In this document: piece by piece, positions 32,057 to 40,897 of the stretch
How the letters are laid out: the number at the start of each line of letters is the position of its first letter
How positions within the stretch are numbered: position 1 is the first letter of the stretch
From: a virus
DNA length: 46,791 nt
IMG/VR virus record: IMGVR_UViG_3300037189_020288
Span: 1-46,791 of that record
Reading direction: 5' to 3' (one strand)
Translations under genes and position numbers: made by a program
Notes under the pieces: generated by a model
Seen by the model: the letters and a program-made list of their open reading frames with translations, nothing else
Told to the model about the DNA's origin: nothing
Database searches by the model: none

Positions 32057-33426
32057 TAGTCCACCTGTCCAAGAGGATCAAAATCGGAGCCGACGACATC
32101 GCCTACGATGTTAGAAGCCGCCATGAGCTCAGGTACATCCGTCATCTCGCGTTGCTTTAGCTCGGCAAGAACCTGCTCACGATAGCGCCGCGCCGGATCA
32201 CAAATGGTGTAGTCGTTCACGCCAAGCAGGCCGTGAAGCATACCCAGCACCTTTTTGTTCTCCTCCAGAATCATGGACGCTTCGACCTCTGACACGGCCT
32301 GCTGCTTCGTGATGCCAAGCGCAGTCGAGTAAACAAGCGGCGTGTCAGAATTCTTGGTGCCGTGCTTGTACTCCAAATCGCAAACCTGCTTGATCAGGCC
32401 CGGGAGCTTAGGATCCATACCGGGCATTGGTTTACCTTCGCCGGTCTGCAGTTCTACGAGCAACCTAATCGACGCGGTGTGCCAGTCCCAGAAATGAAAC
32501 TGCTGGTTCTTATAAGTATCATTACCGTTGGCGTCCTTGGCCTCGACAATCTCGTTGTACCAGAGCAGGTTTACAACGATCTTACGACCGGGAGCGCCGA
32601 GATTGTTTTTGGTGGCAACGATACGCACCGACTGGCCCTCGTACCGCCCAGTGATGTTCTTGACCGAAGCCTTGGACATGTCTAGGATCAACGTCGGGTA
32701 GTAGTCGAGGCTCGCGCCGCCCGGAGCATACTTCTTCGGCGGGCCAAACCCCATGGAGTTAATTTCTTCCTTGAGATGATTGGTCGCCACAAAAGCAATC
32801 GGGTAATGCCGCAGAGTGGGCACTAAAGCCGTCCGCATGAAATCCGACAGGTTGCGGGCGAGATACGGATGGCCAGCCGCGGCGTGCCCTTCGTCTGCAA
32901 CCTTCTCGACGCGCCTATCTACCTCGACAGCCGAGATGGAGTCGACGCCAATGCAGATCGGGATAACCCTGTCTGGCGCGTTAGCCGCGTCGATCTGCTT
33001 GTGAATAGCCTGACAGAAGCCCATGTACTTTTTCTGCCACTCTTCCACACTCGCTGCCGTCTCGACGCGTGTCCGGCTGATGTACTGCTGGTTGTGTCCG
33101 AACAAGCCAGCCATCATCGTCGGAGAGCCCTTGTTCTCCGTGTCGATCATGATGGCGCCGCCGCCATAAACATGGAACCAGCGCATGATCTCCGTGAGCA
33201 TCGCAGACTTGCCGGCACTAAACTCGCCGCGGAGCTGGGTAAACCGGCTTAGCGGAAAGATGTTGGCTTGCAACAGATATCGCGCAGCCAGTGTCGGGAG
33301 CGGCAGACCGATCAGCGGATCTTGATCTTCCGCCGACGCTTTAAGAACTTCGGTGATGACCGGGTGTTCACCGTTACGGGCAAACACATCTACTTCTTCT
33401 GTTTCTTCTTTACGTTTGCGACCCAT
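32056..33426 (-). CDS. RecA/UvsX-like recombinase
   Basis: 456 aa from ATG 33426, with GAAGGA about 6 bases upstream; the longer frame lacks a start context. RecA-family ATPases coat ssDNA and drive strand exchange. Walker A is GEFSAGKS (residues 67-74). IMIDTENKGSP (93-102) is the RecA region that carries Glu. PICIGVDSIS (156-165) is Walker B, and IAFVATNHLKEEI matches the RecA strand with the conserved Gln/Asn-His segment. SMGFGPPKKYAPGGASLDYYPTL corresponds to the P/GG.AL.F segment near loop L2. At 456 aa it is larger than bacterial RecA. Operon context with SbcC, primase and polymerase supports the call. Confidence 0.92.
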   Translation of the reverse strand: MGRKRKEETEEVDVFARNGEHPVITEVLKASAEDQDPLIGLPLPTLAARYLLQANIFPLSRFTQLRGEFSAGKSAMLTEIMRWFHVYGGGAIMIDTENKGSPTMMAGLFGHNQQYISRTRVETAASVEEWQKKYMGFCQAIHKQIDAANAPDRVIPICIGVDSISAVEVDRRVEKVADEGHAAAGHPYLARNLSDFMRTALVPTLRHYPIAFVATNHLKEEINSMGFGPPKKYAPGGASLDYYPTLILDMSKASVKNITGRYEGQSVRIVATKNNLGAPGRKIVVNLLWYNEIVEAKDANGNDTYKNQQFHFWDWHTASIRLLVELQTGEGKPMPGMDPKLPGLIKQVCDLEYKHGTKNSDTPLVYSTALGITKQQAVSEVEASMILEENKKVLGMLHGLLGVNDYTICDPARRYREQVLAELKQREMTDVPELMAASNIVGDVVGSDFDPLGQVD

Positions 33427-33462
33427 AAATTTCCTTCGTTGTAAAATGCGCGCTAGAAATAA

Positions 33463-33513
33463 CCGTCTTGAGGCCGGGGCGAAAAGCCCGGGCAGCCCAC
33501 GACCCCAAGACGG
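33463..33513 (-). promoter_or_regulatory. Long hairpin between the accessory and RecA-like genes
   Basis: On the minus strand CCGTCTTG (33513-33506) pairs with CAAGACGG (33470-33463). Inside lies a second, one-mismatch GC-rich stem around a GAAAA/TTTTC loop at about 33475-33491. The tail is TTATTTC, only weakly T-rich. Placed 37 bp before the RecA-like start codon, it could be a leaky terminator, an mRNA processing site or a translational control element. Confidence 0.55.
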
Positions 33514-33522
33514 CAAAAGAAA

Positions 33523-34878
33523 CTACTTCGACGACGCGCGTGCACGGGCACGGGCCAGAATGTCAGCCGAATCGCGCTTGGGCGCTGCTACAGCCGGCGG
33601 TGCCGGCGGCGCAGGAGGCGCGCTGGAGAAGATATCCGCAACGCTCTCAGCCGCCTCTTCCGAGATTTCGGCTTCGGGCTGCGGGTCCCATGGTGCTACC
33701 GGATCAGTCTGCGGCGCAGCGCGCTTTACGGGCGCTGACATGCGAGCTTTGGGAGCCGGCTCTTCCAGATCATCAACCGCCGTGTTCACGCCCTGAAACG
33801 TCGACGTACCCTTCGGCAGCGCCCGGAGGTACTGCGGGAAGTCACGCCACGCAAAGTCGAGCGCTTCACGAGGGAACACGGGAGCCAGCATTTCAGCCTG
33901 CTCCTCGTACGACGGCAGCCGCAGGTAATCAGCCCACGTGCCGGTCTCAGCAACAATCCGCTCTGCGTACGGCTCCAGCGAAATCTCCTGACCGTTAAAC
34001 GTGTCATGGAGAATACCGAAGTGCGTGTAGTCACTCCGCGAGTGCGGATAACCCACGATGTACTGCGCATTGGCAGGACCGCGCGCAAACTTCGGGCACT
34101 GAAACGTAGCCGGACCCTCTGCGCCGACAGCAATCAAGTTAGCGCTGCCGCTCTTGAACGCTTCGGGCAGAATGGTGAACAACTTCGAGTTGCTGAATGA
34201 CAGCATATCTCCGCTCAGGAACGCGCCTGTGCTTTCATCACGCACGCTGAGCGCAGAATGCATCGCCTCTGCGGCACTGGTCTTCAGTCCGATGATGCGG
34301 GCATTCCGCTTCTGGTCATCCGAGAACGCGCCAAGAGTAATCTTGCCGTGTTCGTCGACGTATACGACGCTAGCCGAGATAAACAACGTTTTCTCAGGTT
34401 TCTTGAGCGAACCAACGTGAGAGCTACGCACAAACTCCTTCGACAGCAGTTCCGAAAACAGCCGGCCCAACGTCGGGTGCGGGTTGTCCTTAGAGTTGTC
34501 GTAGGCTACCTTGCGCAGTACGTGCAGCGGGCTTTCGTACAGGTTCACTTCCGGGTTGCCGTCGTGAACGATGAAACAGATGCCCGGGTTACCAACCCAG
34601 TGGGCGCACGTTACAAGGCGGCTCCAGTCGCCGTAGGCCACTTCTGCGTGACCTTCACGAAAGTTGGCGAACGACTTGTCGGCGCCTTCCTCGTAGATGG
34701 GAAGCAGCCGCAAGCAAAGGCCGTTTCCAAGAAGTTCGCCGCCGGCTGCGATCAGAACATTGTTCTGTTTGCCGTAAGCGTAGCGACTCTTACTGTTAGA
34801 GCCGCCGGTACCGATGTTATTAGCTTTACGGTACTCGGGATCAATAGCCGCCAAATTCGCCGCGTTATAGCGTGGCAT
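33523..34878 (-). CDS. Candidate ssDNA-binding or replication accessory protein
   Basis: 451 aa from ATG 34878 (AAAGG 7 bases upstream); the longer frame to 34959 covers a promoter. It lies between polymerase and recombinase, where several phages encode their ssDNA-binding protein, and it has its own promoter. The N-terminus has RYAYGKQNNVLIAAGGELLG and CLRLLPIYEEGADKSF, then DWSRLVTCAHWVGNPGICF and a helical region LGRLFSELLSKEF. Residues 170-270 are beta-rich (TLFISASVVYVDEHGKITLG). The C-terminus, about 385-451, is an Ala/Pro-rich acidic linker and a basic tip. I do not recognise the family, and no OB-fold is demonstrable by eye. The SSB call is inference from context. Confidence 0.7.
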   Translation of the reverse strand: MPRYNAANLAAIDPEYRKANNIGTGGSNSKSRYAYGKQNNVLIAAGGELLGNGLCLRLLPIYEEGADKSFANFREGHAEVAYGDWSRLVTCAHWVGNPGICFIVHDGNPEVNLYESPLHVLRKVAYDNSKDNPHPTLGRLFSELLSKEFVRSSHVGSLKKPEKTLFISASVVYVDEHGKITLGAFSDDQKRNARIIGLKTSAAEAMHSALSVRDESTGAFLSGDMLSFSNSKLFTILPEAFKSGSANLIAVGAEGPATFQCPKFARGPANAQYIVGYPHSRSDYTHFGILHDTFNGQEISLEPYAERIVAETGTWADYLRLPSYEEQAEMLAPVFPREALDFAWRDFPQYLRALPKGTSTFQGVNTAVDDLEEPAPKARMSAPVKRAAPQTDPVAPWDPQPEAEISEEAAESVADIFSSAPPAPPAPPAVAAPKRDSADILARARARASSK

Positions 34879-34923
34879 AAAAACCTTTCTATGTAATTGA
34901 GGGCCCTGTTGCCCTGTGTTGAT

Positions 34924-34958
34924 GTCTGCCACTATAGCAGACAAAACCCTTCTGTCCA
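34924..34958 (-). promoter_or_regulatory. Sigma70-like promoter with dyad over the -10 box
   Basis: Read on the minus strand, TGGACA (34958-34953) is a 5/6 match to the -35 consensus. After a 16-base spacer, TATAGT (34936-34931) is a 5/6 match to -10. The arms GTCTGC (34942-34937) and GCAGAC (34929-34924) flank the -10 element as a perfect 6-bp inverted repeat with a 7-base centre. That could be a repressor operator or a short hairpin in nascent RNA. Transcription would begin about 34924 and read the accessory and RecA-like genes. Confidence 0.65.
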
Positions 34959-34961
34959 TAC

Positions 34962-37900
34962 CTACTCATCACAAAACCAATCGACTCCCAAACCCCTAGA
35001 TTTCTCGGGTTTTAGGTTCTCCCCCCAATGGAAAAACACGTCTCGGCTCATGCCGAAGTGATACGGCCCGGCACCCGCAATCAAAGTGCCGTCCAACTGC
35101 CGCGGCCAAAATTCCACGGCGTCGATCATGCAGTACGGAATAACTTTTTTGTACACGCGTTCAGCGTGCTCAAGCGGCACAAGAAGCACAATTGCGTCAT
35201 GGATCTGTAGCGCAATTTTGTAGTCAATGTCCGTGTGCTCTTCGCGGTACTTGTAAAAGTTATTAAGCGCAATAGACACCGCGTCAGCAACGCCACCTTG
35301 AATCGGGAAGTTCTGTGCCTGTCGTTCTTGTTCGCCGCGAACGGCTCTGTCCTTCGAAGGGACAAAGCGGCGAAACCGACCGTACGGCCCCATCAACCAC
35401 CCGGGATTCTGAGACCGCAACCGGCACTCGGCCAGAAATGTTTTGGTACCCGGATATGACTTGAAGTAGGCGTCGATCATCGCTTGGCACTGTTCGGCCG
35501 TAACTTCGTGACCTTCCTCTTTGCACTGCCGCGCCAAGGCTTCAGAACCACGACCGTACGGAATACCGAAATTCACGTTCTTGGCCGCGACGCGCAAACC
35601 CTTTACGCCGGCGTCGGCCATACCTTGCTTTGTCGGCACGACGCCGTCAAGGTGGAACGTTTTCACAGCCTGCTGGCTGTGGATGTCGTAGTGGTCCGGG
35701 TGATCCTCGGGAAGAAGATTGCGCCGGACGTGCTCGATCATGTTTTTGTCCTGCGACAGCCACGCGAGGACGGCCAGTTCCGCACCAGTGAGGTCCGTTT
35801 CCATGCCAACGTATCCTTCCGGTACACGGAGGATAGATCGGACGGGATGCTGATATTTATCTTTTCCGATGATGCGTTTGTAATCGTCTTCCCGCCGCGA
35901 ACTAAGGTTTTGAAGCGGCGGACGAGAGGAAGAAGCACGTCCTGTTTCCTTGGTCTGGAACATGTGCGTGCGCACCTTACCGTCCGCGTGCACGCATCCA
36001 ACCAGACCTTTTTCATACGTGTAATTACCGTTTTCATCGGTTTCAATCTCTCCCTCTTCGTTTTCAGACGGCTTGCGTAATACAGACTGCAGCACTTGAC
36101 TTGTAAACTTGTAGTCGCGAATCTTGGCTGCCGTCGAATTCAGGTGCCCAAGAATACCAAGACTTTCTTTGTCTGTGCTGGGCGTAGCCGTTTCCGGGTT
36201 GACTCCGCGGTAGTGCATTTCATTCCAAAGCACGGGCCGCTTACCAGTTGTCTTCACGGGCCGAAGATCAAGCGTACGCGCGTCATCAGGTACAGCGGGA
36301 GCATTTGTATACCTGTCTGCAAAATCTCGCCCAAACAACGCAATCGATAGCTGTGGCTGCGACTTGGGGTTGAAGTTTGGCCAACTCAGTTCTTCGCGAA
36401 TTTCAGCTAGTAGCCGATCTTGCGTATTCATAAACAACGTCGTCAACTCGTCCGCGCGATTGCGGTCAATTTCAAGTCCTGTCATTTCCATTTCTAGGAA
36501 CGCCAGCGACGAGTTGTGCGCAGTCCAGTACGGCATCCAGCAATCGTGCCCGGTGTTGGACCGGGCGATCAAACCATCTGTGCCGTTCGTTCCATAGAAC
36601 CGCATCATGATTCGCCGCGTTACGTCGACGTCGTATGAGGCGTACGGGTGCAGTACGTGCGCCGGGCAATTACCGTAACCGCCGATTTCACTAGCTTTCA
36701 ATTTGTTATCAGCCCGGTATTTCTTCTTCCATGCGTCCAGCGGTTCCCAGTACGTCGGAGCCGTTGTAAACCGCATAGAACACTCGTCGAGGCCATACCG
36801 GGCGCACTCGTTGACTGCGTGGTACATAAGGCTCGTGTCCCAGCCGCCGTGTGTGCGGTCGTCTGGATCGCTTGCCGGCGCATATTCCGGGCGAACGTCA
36901 ACGCCGAAGTCGTATAGCCACGGCAAGTCAGCCCGGAAGAAATGACCACCCACGCGAACATGACGCTCCGGCGTACTCTTGAGCAAGCGCTGCAGCTGCG
37001 CTCGGGCAGCAGCCAGATTCGGCTGGAAGGCTTCCGCGCCGCCTTCGTGCCGCAACACAATTGTCCGCGCCCACTTGTCTTTATTAGATATCTGAACCGT
37101 GCGCAGATACGCGTCCTCTTCGGTCGGGTAATCGCCGTGCCACTCGCAGTCGATGGCGATGATGTTTGCATTCGGGTCGGGGTCAGCGATCATGGCGTCC
37201 ACGATTTCTGTCAGCGCCGCCTCTGTGTAAACATCCGCGTGATCGACGGCTTCTTCGTCTAGGATCTGGTCGTTGATGAGGGCCGTAAAACGCCGAATCT
37301 GACCGATAAAATCTTCGGTCACTTCGGGCTTGCGCACCACGAATGACGGGTGCATGACGGCCATAGCCTTGATTTGCCGCGCTGCTCCTTCGGCGTCATA
37401 CGCAGAAACGTCAAGAATTCGACCAGACAAACCCGTCACGGCGCTGTTGGTCTTCATAACGGCTTTAATCGCCTCGTTGCCCAAGCACAGAATGAATTCA
37501 GGCTGCACCATGCGGATTTCCTGTTCCAGCAGAATGGCGCAGTTTTTAATCCACGCTGCTGGAACCGCCGTGATATCGTCAGACGGCGCAGCAAATTTAC
37601 AAGCGAACGTCACATACCAATTTTCATACGTCTCAGGCTGAATGCCGCAGTCGGCAAAAATTTCAGCGAGCGCAACCATACCCGGGCCGACGGTGGCGCT
37701 CAGCTGCTCCATCTCGTAGTAGCCGGGCAGCTTACCGACGACCATGACCTTGGATTTGTGCCACGGGCCATAGATATCAATAGGCTCTCCCGGCTTTCCC
37801 CAGCGATGTCCGGGCAGGAACTGTACGCTGATCAAATCTTTAGAGGACTTGTGTGAAATCGGTAGATGAAAATCTGACCGATACAGCGCGTTCCGGTACA

Positions 37901-38126
37901 GGTTGATAAGGTGCGTGCCGACCGGCACCGTTTTCTTTTTCTTGGCGTCGGCAGCGTCTATCTCGTCGCCCAGCGCGATTGCGTGCGCAATAAAATCTGG
38001 CCCGGCTGGCGGCATGCCCGGTTCCGTCAAAGGAATGAACGGGTATGCCGCCGCCGTAAATTCTTCCGTCTTGGGATCGTACAGCGTTTGTGTTAACCGA
38101 TGAGTTAACGAAATACCCGAAGTCAT
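34962..38126 (-). CDS. Family A DNA polymerase with N-terminal uracil-DNA-glycosylase-like domain
   Basis: 1,054 aa from ATG 38126 (GAGG upstream). Residues 95-285 form a UDG-superfamily domain: VVGKLPGYYEMEQ (motif 1-like), WYVTFACKF, LLEQEIRMVQPEFILCLGNEAI and MHPSFVVRKPE (HPS motif). A DnaQ-like 3'-5' exonuclease follows: IIAIDCEWHG (Asp326, Glu328), VGGHFFRADLPWL (Asp400) and YASYDVD (Tyr495/Asp499). The polymerase has TGRASSSRPPLQNL, motif A METDLTGAELAVLAWL (Asp778, Glu783), motif B KGLRVAAKNVNFGIPYGRG (842-860), QNFPIQGGVADAV and motif C LQIHDAIVLL (Asp977). Motif C is HDA rather than HDE, so a usually conserved Glu is Ala. This is the probable replicative polymerase. Some other phage family A polymerases are also reported to carry UDG-like N-termini. 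Confidence 0.95.
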   Translation of the reverse strand: MTSGISLTHRLTQTLYDPKTEEFTAAAYPFIPLTEPGMPPAGPDFIAHAIALGDEIDAADAKKKKTVPVGTHLINLYRNALYRSDFHLPISHKSSKDLISVQFLPGHRWGKPGEPIDIYGPWHKSKVMVVGKLPGYYEMEQLSATVGPGMVALAEIFADCGIQPETYENWYVTFACKFAAPSDDITAVPAAWIKNCAILLEQEIRMVQPEFILCLGNEAIKAVMKTNSAVTGLSGRILDVSAYDAEGAARQIKAMAVMHPSFVVRKPEVTEDFIGQIRRFTALINDQILDEEAVDHADVYTEAALTEIVDAMIADPDPNANIIAIDCEWHGDYPTEEDAYLRTVQISNKDKWARTIVLRHEGGAEAFQPNLAAARAQLQRLLKSTPERHVRVGGHFFRADLPWLYDFGVDVRPEYAPASDPDDRTHGGWDTSLMYHAVNECARYGLDECSMRFTTAPTYWEPLDAWKKKYRADNKLKASEIGGYGNCPAHVLHPYASYDVDVTRRIMMRFYGTNGTDGLIARSNTGHDCWMPYWTAHNSSLAFLEMEMTGLEIDRNRADELTTLFMNTQDRLLAEIREELSWPNFNPKSQPQLSIALFGRDFADRYTNAPAVPDDARTLDLRPVKTTGKRPVLWNEMHYRGVNPETATPSTDKESLGILGHLNSTAAKIRDYKFTSQVLQSVLRKPSENEEGEIETDENGNYTYEKGLVGCVHADGKVRTHMFQTKETGRASSSRPPLQNLSSRREDDYKRIIGKDKYQHPVRSILRVPEGYVGMETDLTGAELAVLAWLSQDKNMIEHVRRNLLPEDHPDHYDIHSQQAVKTFHLDGVVPTKQGMADAGVKGLRVAAKNVNFGIPYGRGSEALARQCKEEGHEVTAEQCQAMIDAYFKSYPGTKTFLAECRLRSQNPGWLMGPYGRFRRFVPSKDRAVRGEQERQAQNFPIQGGVADAVSIALNNFYKYREEHTDIDYKIALQIHDAIVLLVPLEHAERVYKKVIPYCMIDAVEFWPRQLDGTLIAGAGPYHFGMSRDVFFHWGENLKPEKSRGLGVDWFCDE

Positions 38127-38132
38127 AAAACC

Positions 38133-39206
38133 TCACAGTAAAAAAGATAAGTCAGCCGATACATCCACCGCTTCGGCAGCGGCGGACAGAAGGCTGAACA
38201 ACTCTGGCCGAGAATAGTCTGCCGGATCGCGATCGTCTGGCAAGATCACCGGCACAACGTTCACGTTACGCGCGCAAAGCGCTGTGACAGCCTGATCCAA
38301 CTCTGTCTGAGCGTCGTGATCGAGCACTACGAATACAGGTTTGTCAGCCCATGTCGTCGCGATCGTGTTGCACTGCCACGCCGACAGAGTTTTGCCGAAA
38401 ATACACACGCCGGCGGCGCCAATTCGCCACACACTCGGTACGCCCTCGACTACCACGGCTACCGGCTGAGTTGCCGCCAAATCGTAGTTGTAGAGCGCCT
38501 GACTCTTGCGCAACCCGTTGTAGTACTTCACCGATATCTTGCTGTCGCCGACATATCGACCCTGCCAGCCAACCAGCTGCCTATTGAAATACACGGGGAT
38601 ATAGATCCGGCCGTGCATGATGCGGTGCTTGTCCAGTCGCGGATTAACGCACACGCCAATCCCGAACAGACTCGCCAGTTCCTGCATGTCAGGAAATCCG
38701 CGCCGTGTCAAATACTCGACTGCCGGGTGATATGACGGCAGCTCGTCAATCGGCAGAACGTCTCCCGGCGGTTCTACAGCGACATGCACCGTATCCAGCG
38801 GTACCACCCGAATAGGCGTCTTCAACATGAAGCGCTTGCTGGCGCCAAAGACCATGTCTTCCAGCTGCTCAAGCCGCCCAGTTTTTTCTAGGCAGTTCTC
38901 GTTGTAGCAGTGGGCCAGATGCGTGTTGATACGCCGGCCATTCTGAAAATCGGCGCCGTACTGGTGATTGACCCACAAGCGGTTTCGCTGATCGCGGCAA
39001 AACGGGCAGCACACACAATAGTACTCACCCCAGTTGCTGCCGCGGTACGTAAACCGACCGGGTCGCAGCGGGTCTGCGATTCTTTCGACTTGGGCTGGTG
39101 CGCCCTCGTTGGCAATCTTAATCTCACCGAATTTGTGTTCGAGCAGCCCGTACAGTACTGGATTCAGGGGATTTGAACTTGGCGTTTTTGCAGCCGCCAT
39201 CTTCAT
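38133..39206 (-). CDS. DnaG-type (TOPRIM) DNA primase
   Basis: 357 aa from ATG 39206 (GAGGAG upstream). Primases lay RNA primers for the replicative polymerase. A zinc-binding region at residues 64-105 has CVCCPFC and, 30 residues on, LAHCYNENC. The TOPRIM domain has VAVVVEGVPSVWRIGAAG (Glu254), PVFVVLDHDAQTELD (Asp296 and Asp298) and LPDDRDPADYS. RIYIPVYFNRQLVGWQGRYVG just before is the strand region seen in DnaG and gp61-like primases. Immediately downstream of the DnaB-like helicase gene (11 bp gap) and upstream of the polymerase (6 bp gap). Confidence 0.92.
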   Translation of the reverse strand: MKMAAAKTPSSNPLNPVLYGLLEHKFGEIKIANEGAPAQVERIADPLRPGRFTYRGSNWGEYYCVCCPFCRDQRNRLWVNHQYGADFQNGRRINTHLAHCYNENCLEKTGRLEQLEDMVFGASKRFMLKTPIRVVPLDTVHVAVEPPGDVLPIDELPSYHPAVEYLTRRGFPDMQELASLFGIGVCVNPRLDKHRIMHGRIYIPVYFNRQLVGWQGRYVGDSKISVKYYNGLRKSQALYNYDLAATQPVAVVVEGVPSVWRIGAAGVCIFGKTLSAWQCNTIATTWADKPVFVVLDHDAQTELDQAVTALCARNVNVVPVILPDDRDPADYSRPELFSLLSAAAEAVDVSADLSFLL

Positions 39207-39217
39207 ACTGACTCCTC

Positions 39218-40897
39218 TCAGTTCATCATGTCTTCTACATAAGTGTCTGCCGGCATGATACGCCGGCCGCCCGCGCGGGGACGGTTAGTAATATTTGCGA
39301 CCTCTTCGGGGCTGACGGGCCCGATGTCGCCGCGCTGAATGATTCTCTTTGCTGCTTCGGACGCGGTGTACTCGTCGTTCACCAGCCTGATCTCGGCAGT
39401 CTTGTCGTCAATCTTGATGAGGCCCTTCAGGTTGTCAGCCCGCAGGTACCGCAACTTTGACCAATAGATCGTTGAAACGTGGCATGCCTCGTCGCGTTTG
39501 TTTACGCAAAGGCAGGCGTGAAGATTTTCCGCAAAAGACTTTGAACCAGACGCGTCGGCGTGCGACACATACCGGTACGTCGGGATGTTTTTGACCTCGC
39601 CCTGCGCAAGCTGATGCGCCAGCATGATAACAGCGCCACTCGGCACCGCAATCCGCGCGCGCAACTGATCCACCGCGTTCTTGATCGGCCGGGCCAGCGA
39701 CTCTACATAGCGCGTCCGCGGGTTGGCGTTCATTTCACGCTCCACCATAACGCCACAGTAGTCGATGGCCACGAAACCGATTTCCATGCCCAGTTCTTCT
39801 GCCAACTGTTCCAGTGCAACCACGATTTCAGCCACGCCACCAGAACCGCGGTTACCCGTCTTCTCGTTTTGCGAGAAATCGAGGTACATAAAGTTGGTAT
39901 TGAACCACGGTTGCACCGCTATCCAACGCTCGCGTTCGCCGAACACAACTTCGCCGTTGCGGTTCATGGGTAGCTCGCGGTCGTAGTCCTTCAGGTTCTC
40001 CGCGGTAGATAACTCAGCCCAGAAGTCTCGGCCGGTCGCAAACAGAGAACGATCAATCTGGGCTGCGGCCGACCAAAACGTCGGATTCATCTTTTCCGCC
40101 GGATCTTCGTAGCCGATGAATACAGATAACTTATTTGGCGACAGTGCGGCGTACTGCTGCGCCATTCGCACGGCTGTTACAGCCAGCAGCGTCGTTTTAC
40201 CGCCGCCGTACGGGCCAAGCACGCCAATGATGTCACCGGCGCGAAAACCCTGCAGATACTCGTCAATGAACGGCAGCGTCGTCGGAATAGCCTGCGGCGG
40301 AAGAGCGATCGGCTCGCCGATGTTAGGCATCCGAGCAGCGTTTTCAAACCGCTTGCCAAGCGCCTCAACAGACTGCGCCTTCTTCGTCCACTGCGCCAGC
40401 TGCGCCTCCAGATCGGCCGGAGCGCCGCCGAGCGTATTCAGCACGGCCTGCGCTTCGCCCTTGATCATACGCTCGCGGATGAACCGCCGGACAATATCGT
40501 CAATGTATCCCTTTTCTGCCCGCGCCTCCTGCTCAGGAAGCGCAGGAGTCGTGAACGACGCGGTAGTGAAGTTGATTAGTTCTTCAACCTCTTCGTTATG
40601 AAGCGCGATAGCCGTAGCTCCAGACGCAGCGCTGTCACGCCACGACAGCAACCGCGTAGTAATCATCTCTGCTGTGATCGCGCCAAACTGCTCGTGCAAT
40701 TCTTTCATTGCCGCGAACAGGTAATAAAACGGCAGCTCTTCGCGCGACTGACCAAAATGATGGTGAGCGAGACCGACGCGCAAAGAATCACGCAGCAACC
40801 CCGGATACCGCAAAAGACCCGAGACCATTGCCGAAATTTCGGATACGGTTACGGAGTCGGTCGTTTTCGGCTGCTCGTCCATGAAATCGTTACGCAT
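39218..40897 (-). CDS. DnaB-family replicative helicase
   Basis: 559 aa from ATG 40897 (GGAGGAATTACG before the start). A hexameric 5'-3' helicase that should unwind the fork with the neighbouring primase. The N-terminal helical domain (1-180) is followed by LPFIDEYLQGFRAGDIIGVL and Walker A GPYGGGKTT (228-236). SVFIGYEDP fits motif H1a. Walker B is IGFVAIDYCGVM (Asp379), and VIMLAHQLAQGE matches the DnaB sensor strand, followed by YVSHADASGSKSFAENLHAC. A 60-residue stretch between H1a and Walker B with FWAELSTAENLKDYDRELPM is longer than usual. Overlaps the upstream gene by 8 bp. Confidence 0.93.
   Translation of the reverse strand: MRNDFMDEQPKTTDSVTVSEISAMVSGLLRYPGLLRDSLRVGLAHHHFGQSREELPFYYLFAAMKELHEQFGAITAEMITTRLLSWRDSAASGATAIALHNEEVEELINFTTASFTTPALPEQEARAEKGYIDDIVRRFIRERMIKGEAQAVLNTLGGAPADLEAQLAQWTKKAQSVEALGKRFENAARMPNIGEPIALPPQAIPTTLPFIDEYLQGFRAGDIIGVLGPYGGGKTTLLAVTAVRMAQQYAALSPNKLSVFIGYEDPAEKMNPTFWSAAAQIDRSLFATGRDFWAELSTAENLKDYDRELPMNRNGEVVFGERERWIAVQPWFNTNFMYLDFSQNEKTGNRGSGGVAEIVVALEQLAEELGMEIGFVAIDYCGVMVEREMNANPRTRYVESLARPIKNAVDQLRARIAVPSGAVIMLAHQLAQGEVKNIPTYRYVSHADASGSKSFAENLHACLCVNKRDEACHVSTIYWSKLRYLRADNLKGLIKIDDKTAEIRLVNDEYTASEAAKRIIQRGDIGPVSPEEVANITNRPRAGGRRIMPADTYVEDMMN

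Noticed and set aside
33427-33522. Second promoter directly before the RecA-like gene
   Set aside because: No -10/-35 pair of reasonable quality; the region is occupied by the hairpin instead.
34258-36080. Plus-strand open frames of about 200 aa opposite the accessory and polymerase genes
   Set aside because: The polymerase motifs are unambiguous on the minus strand; the antisense frames carry no motif.
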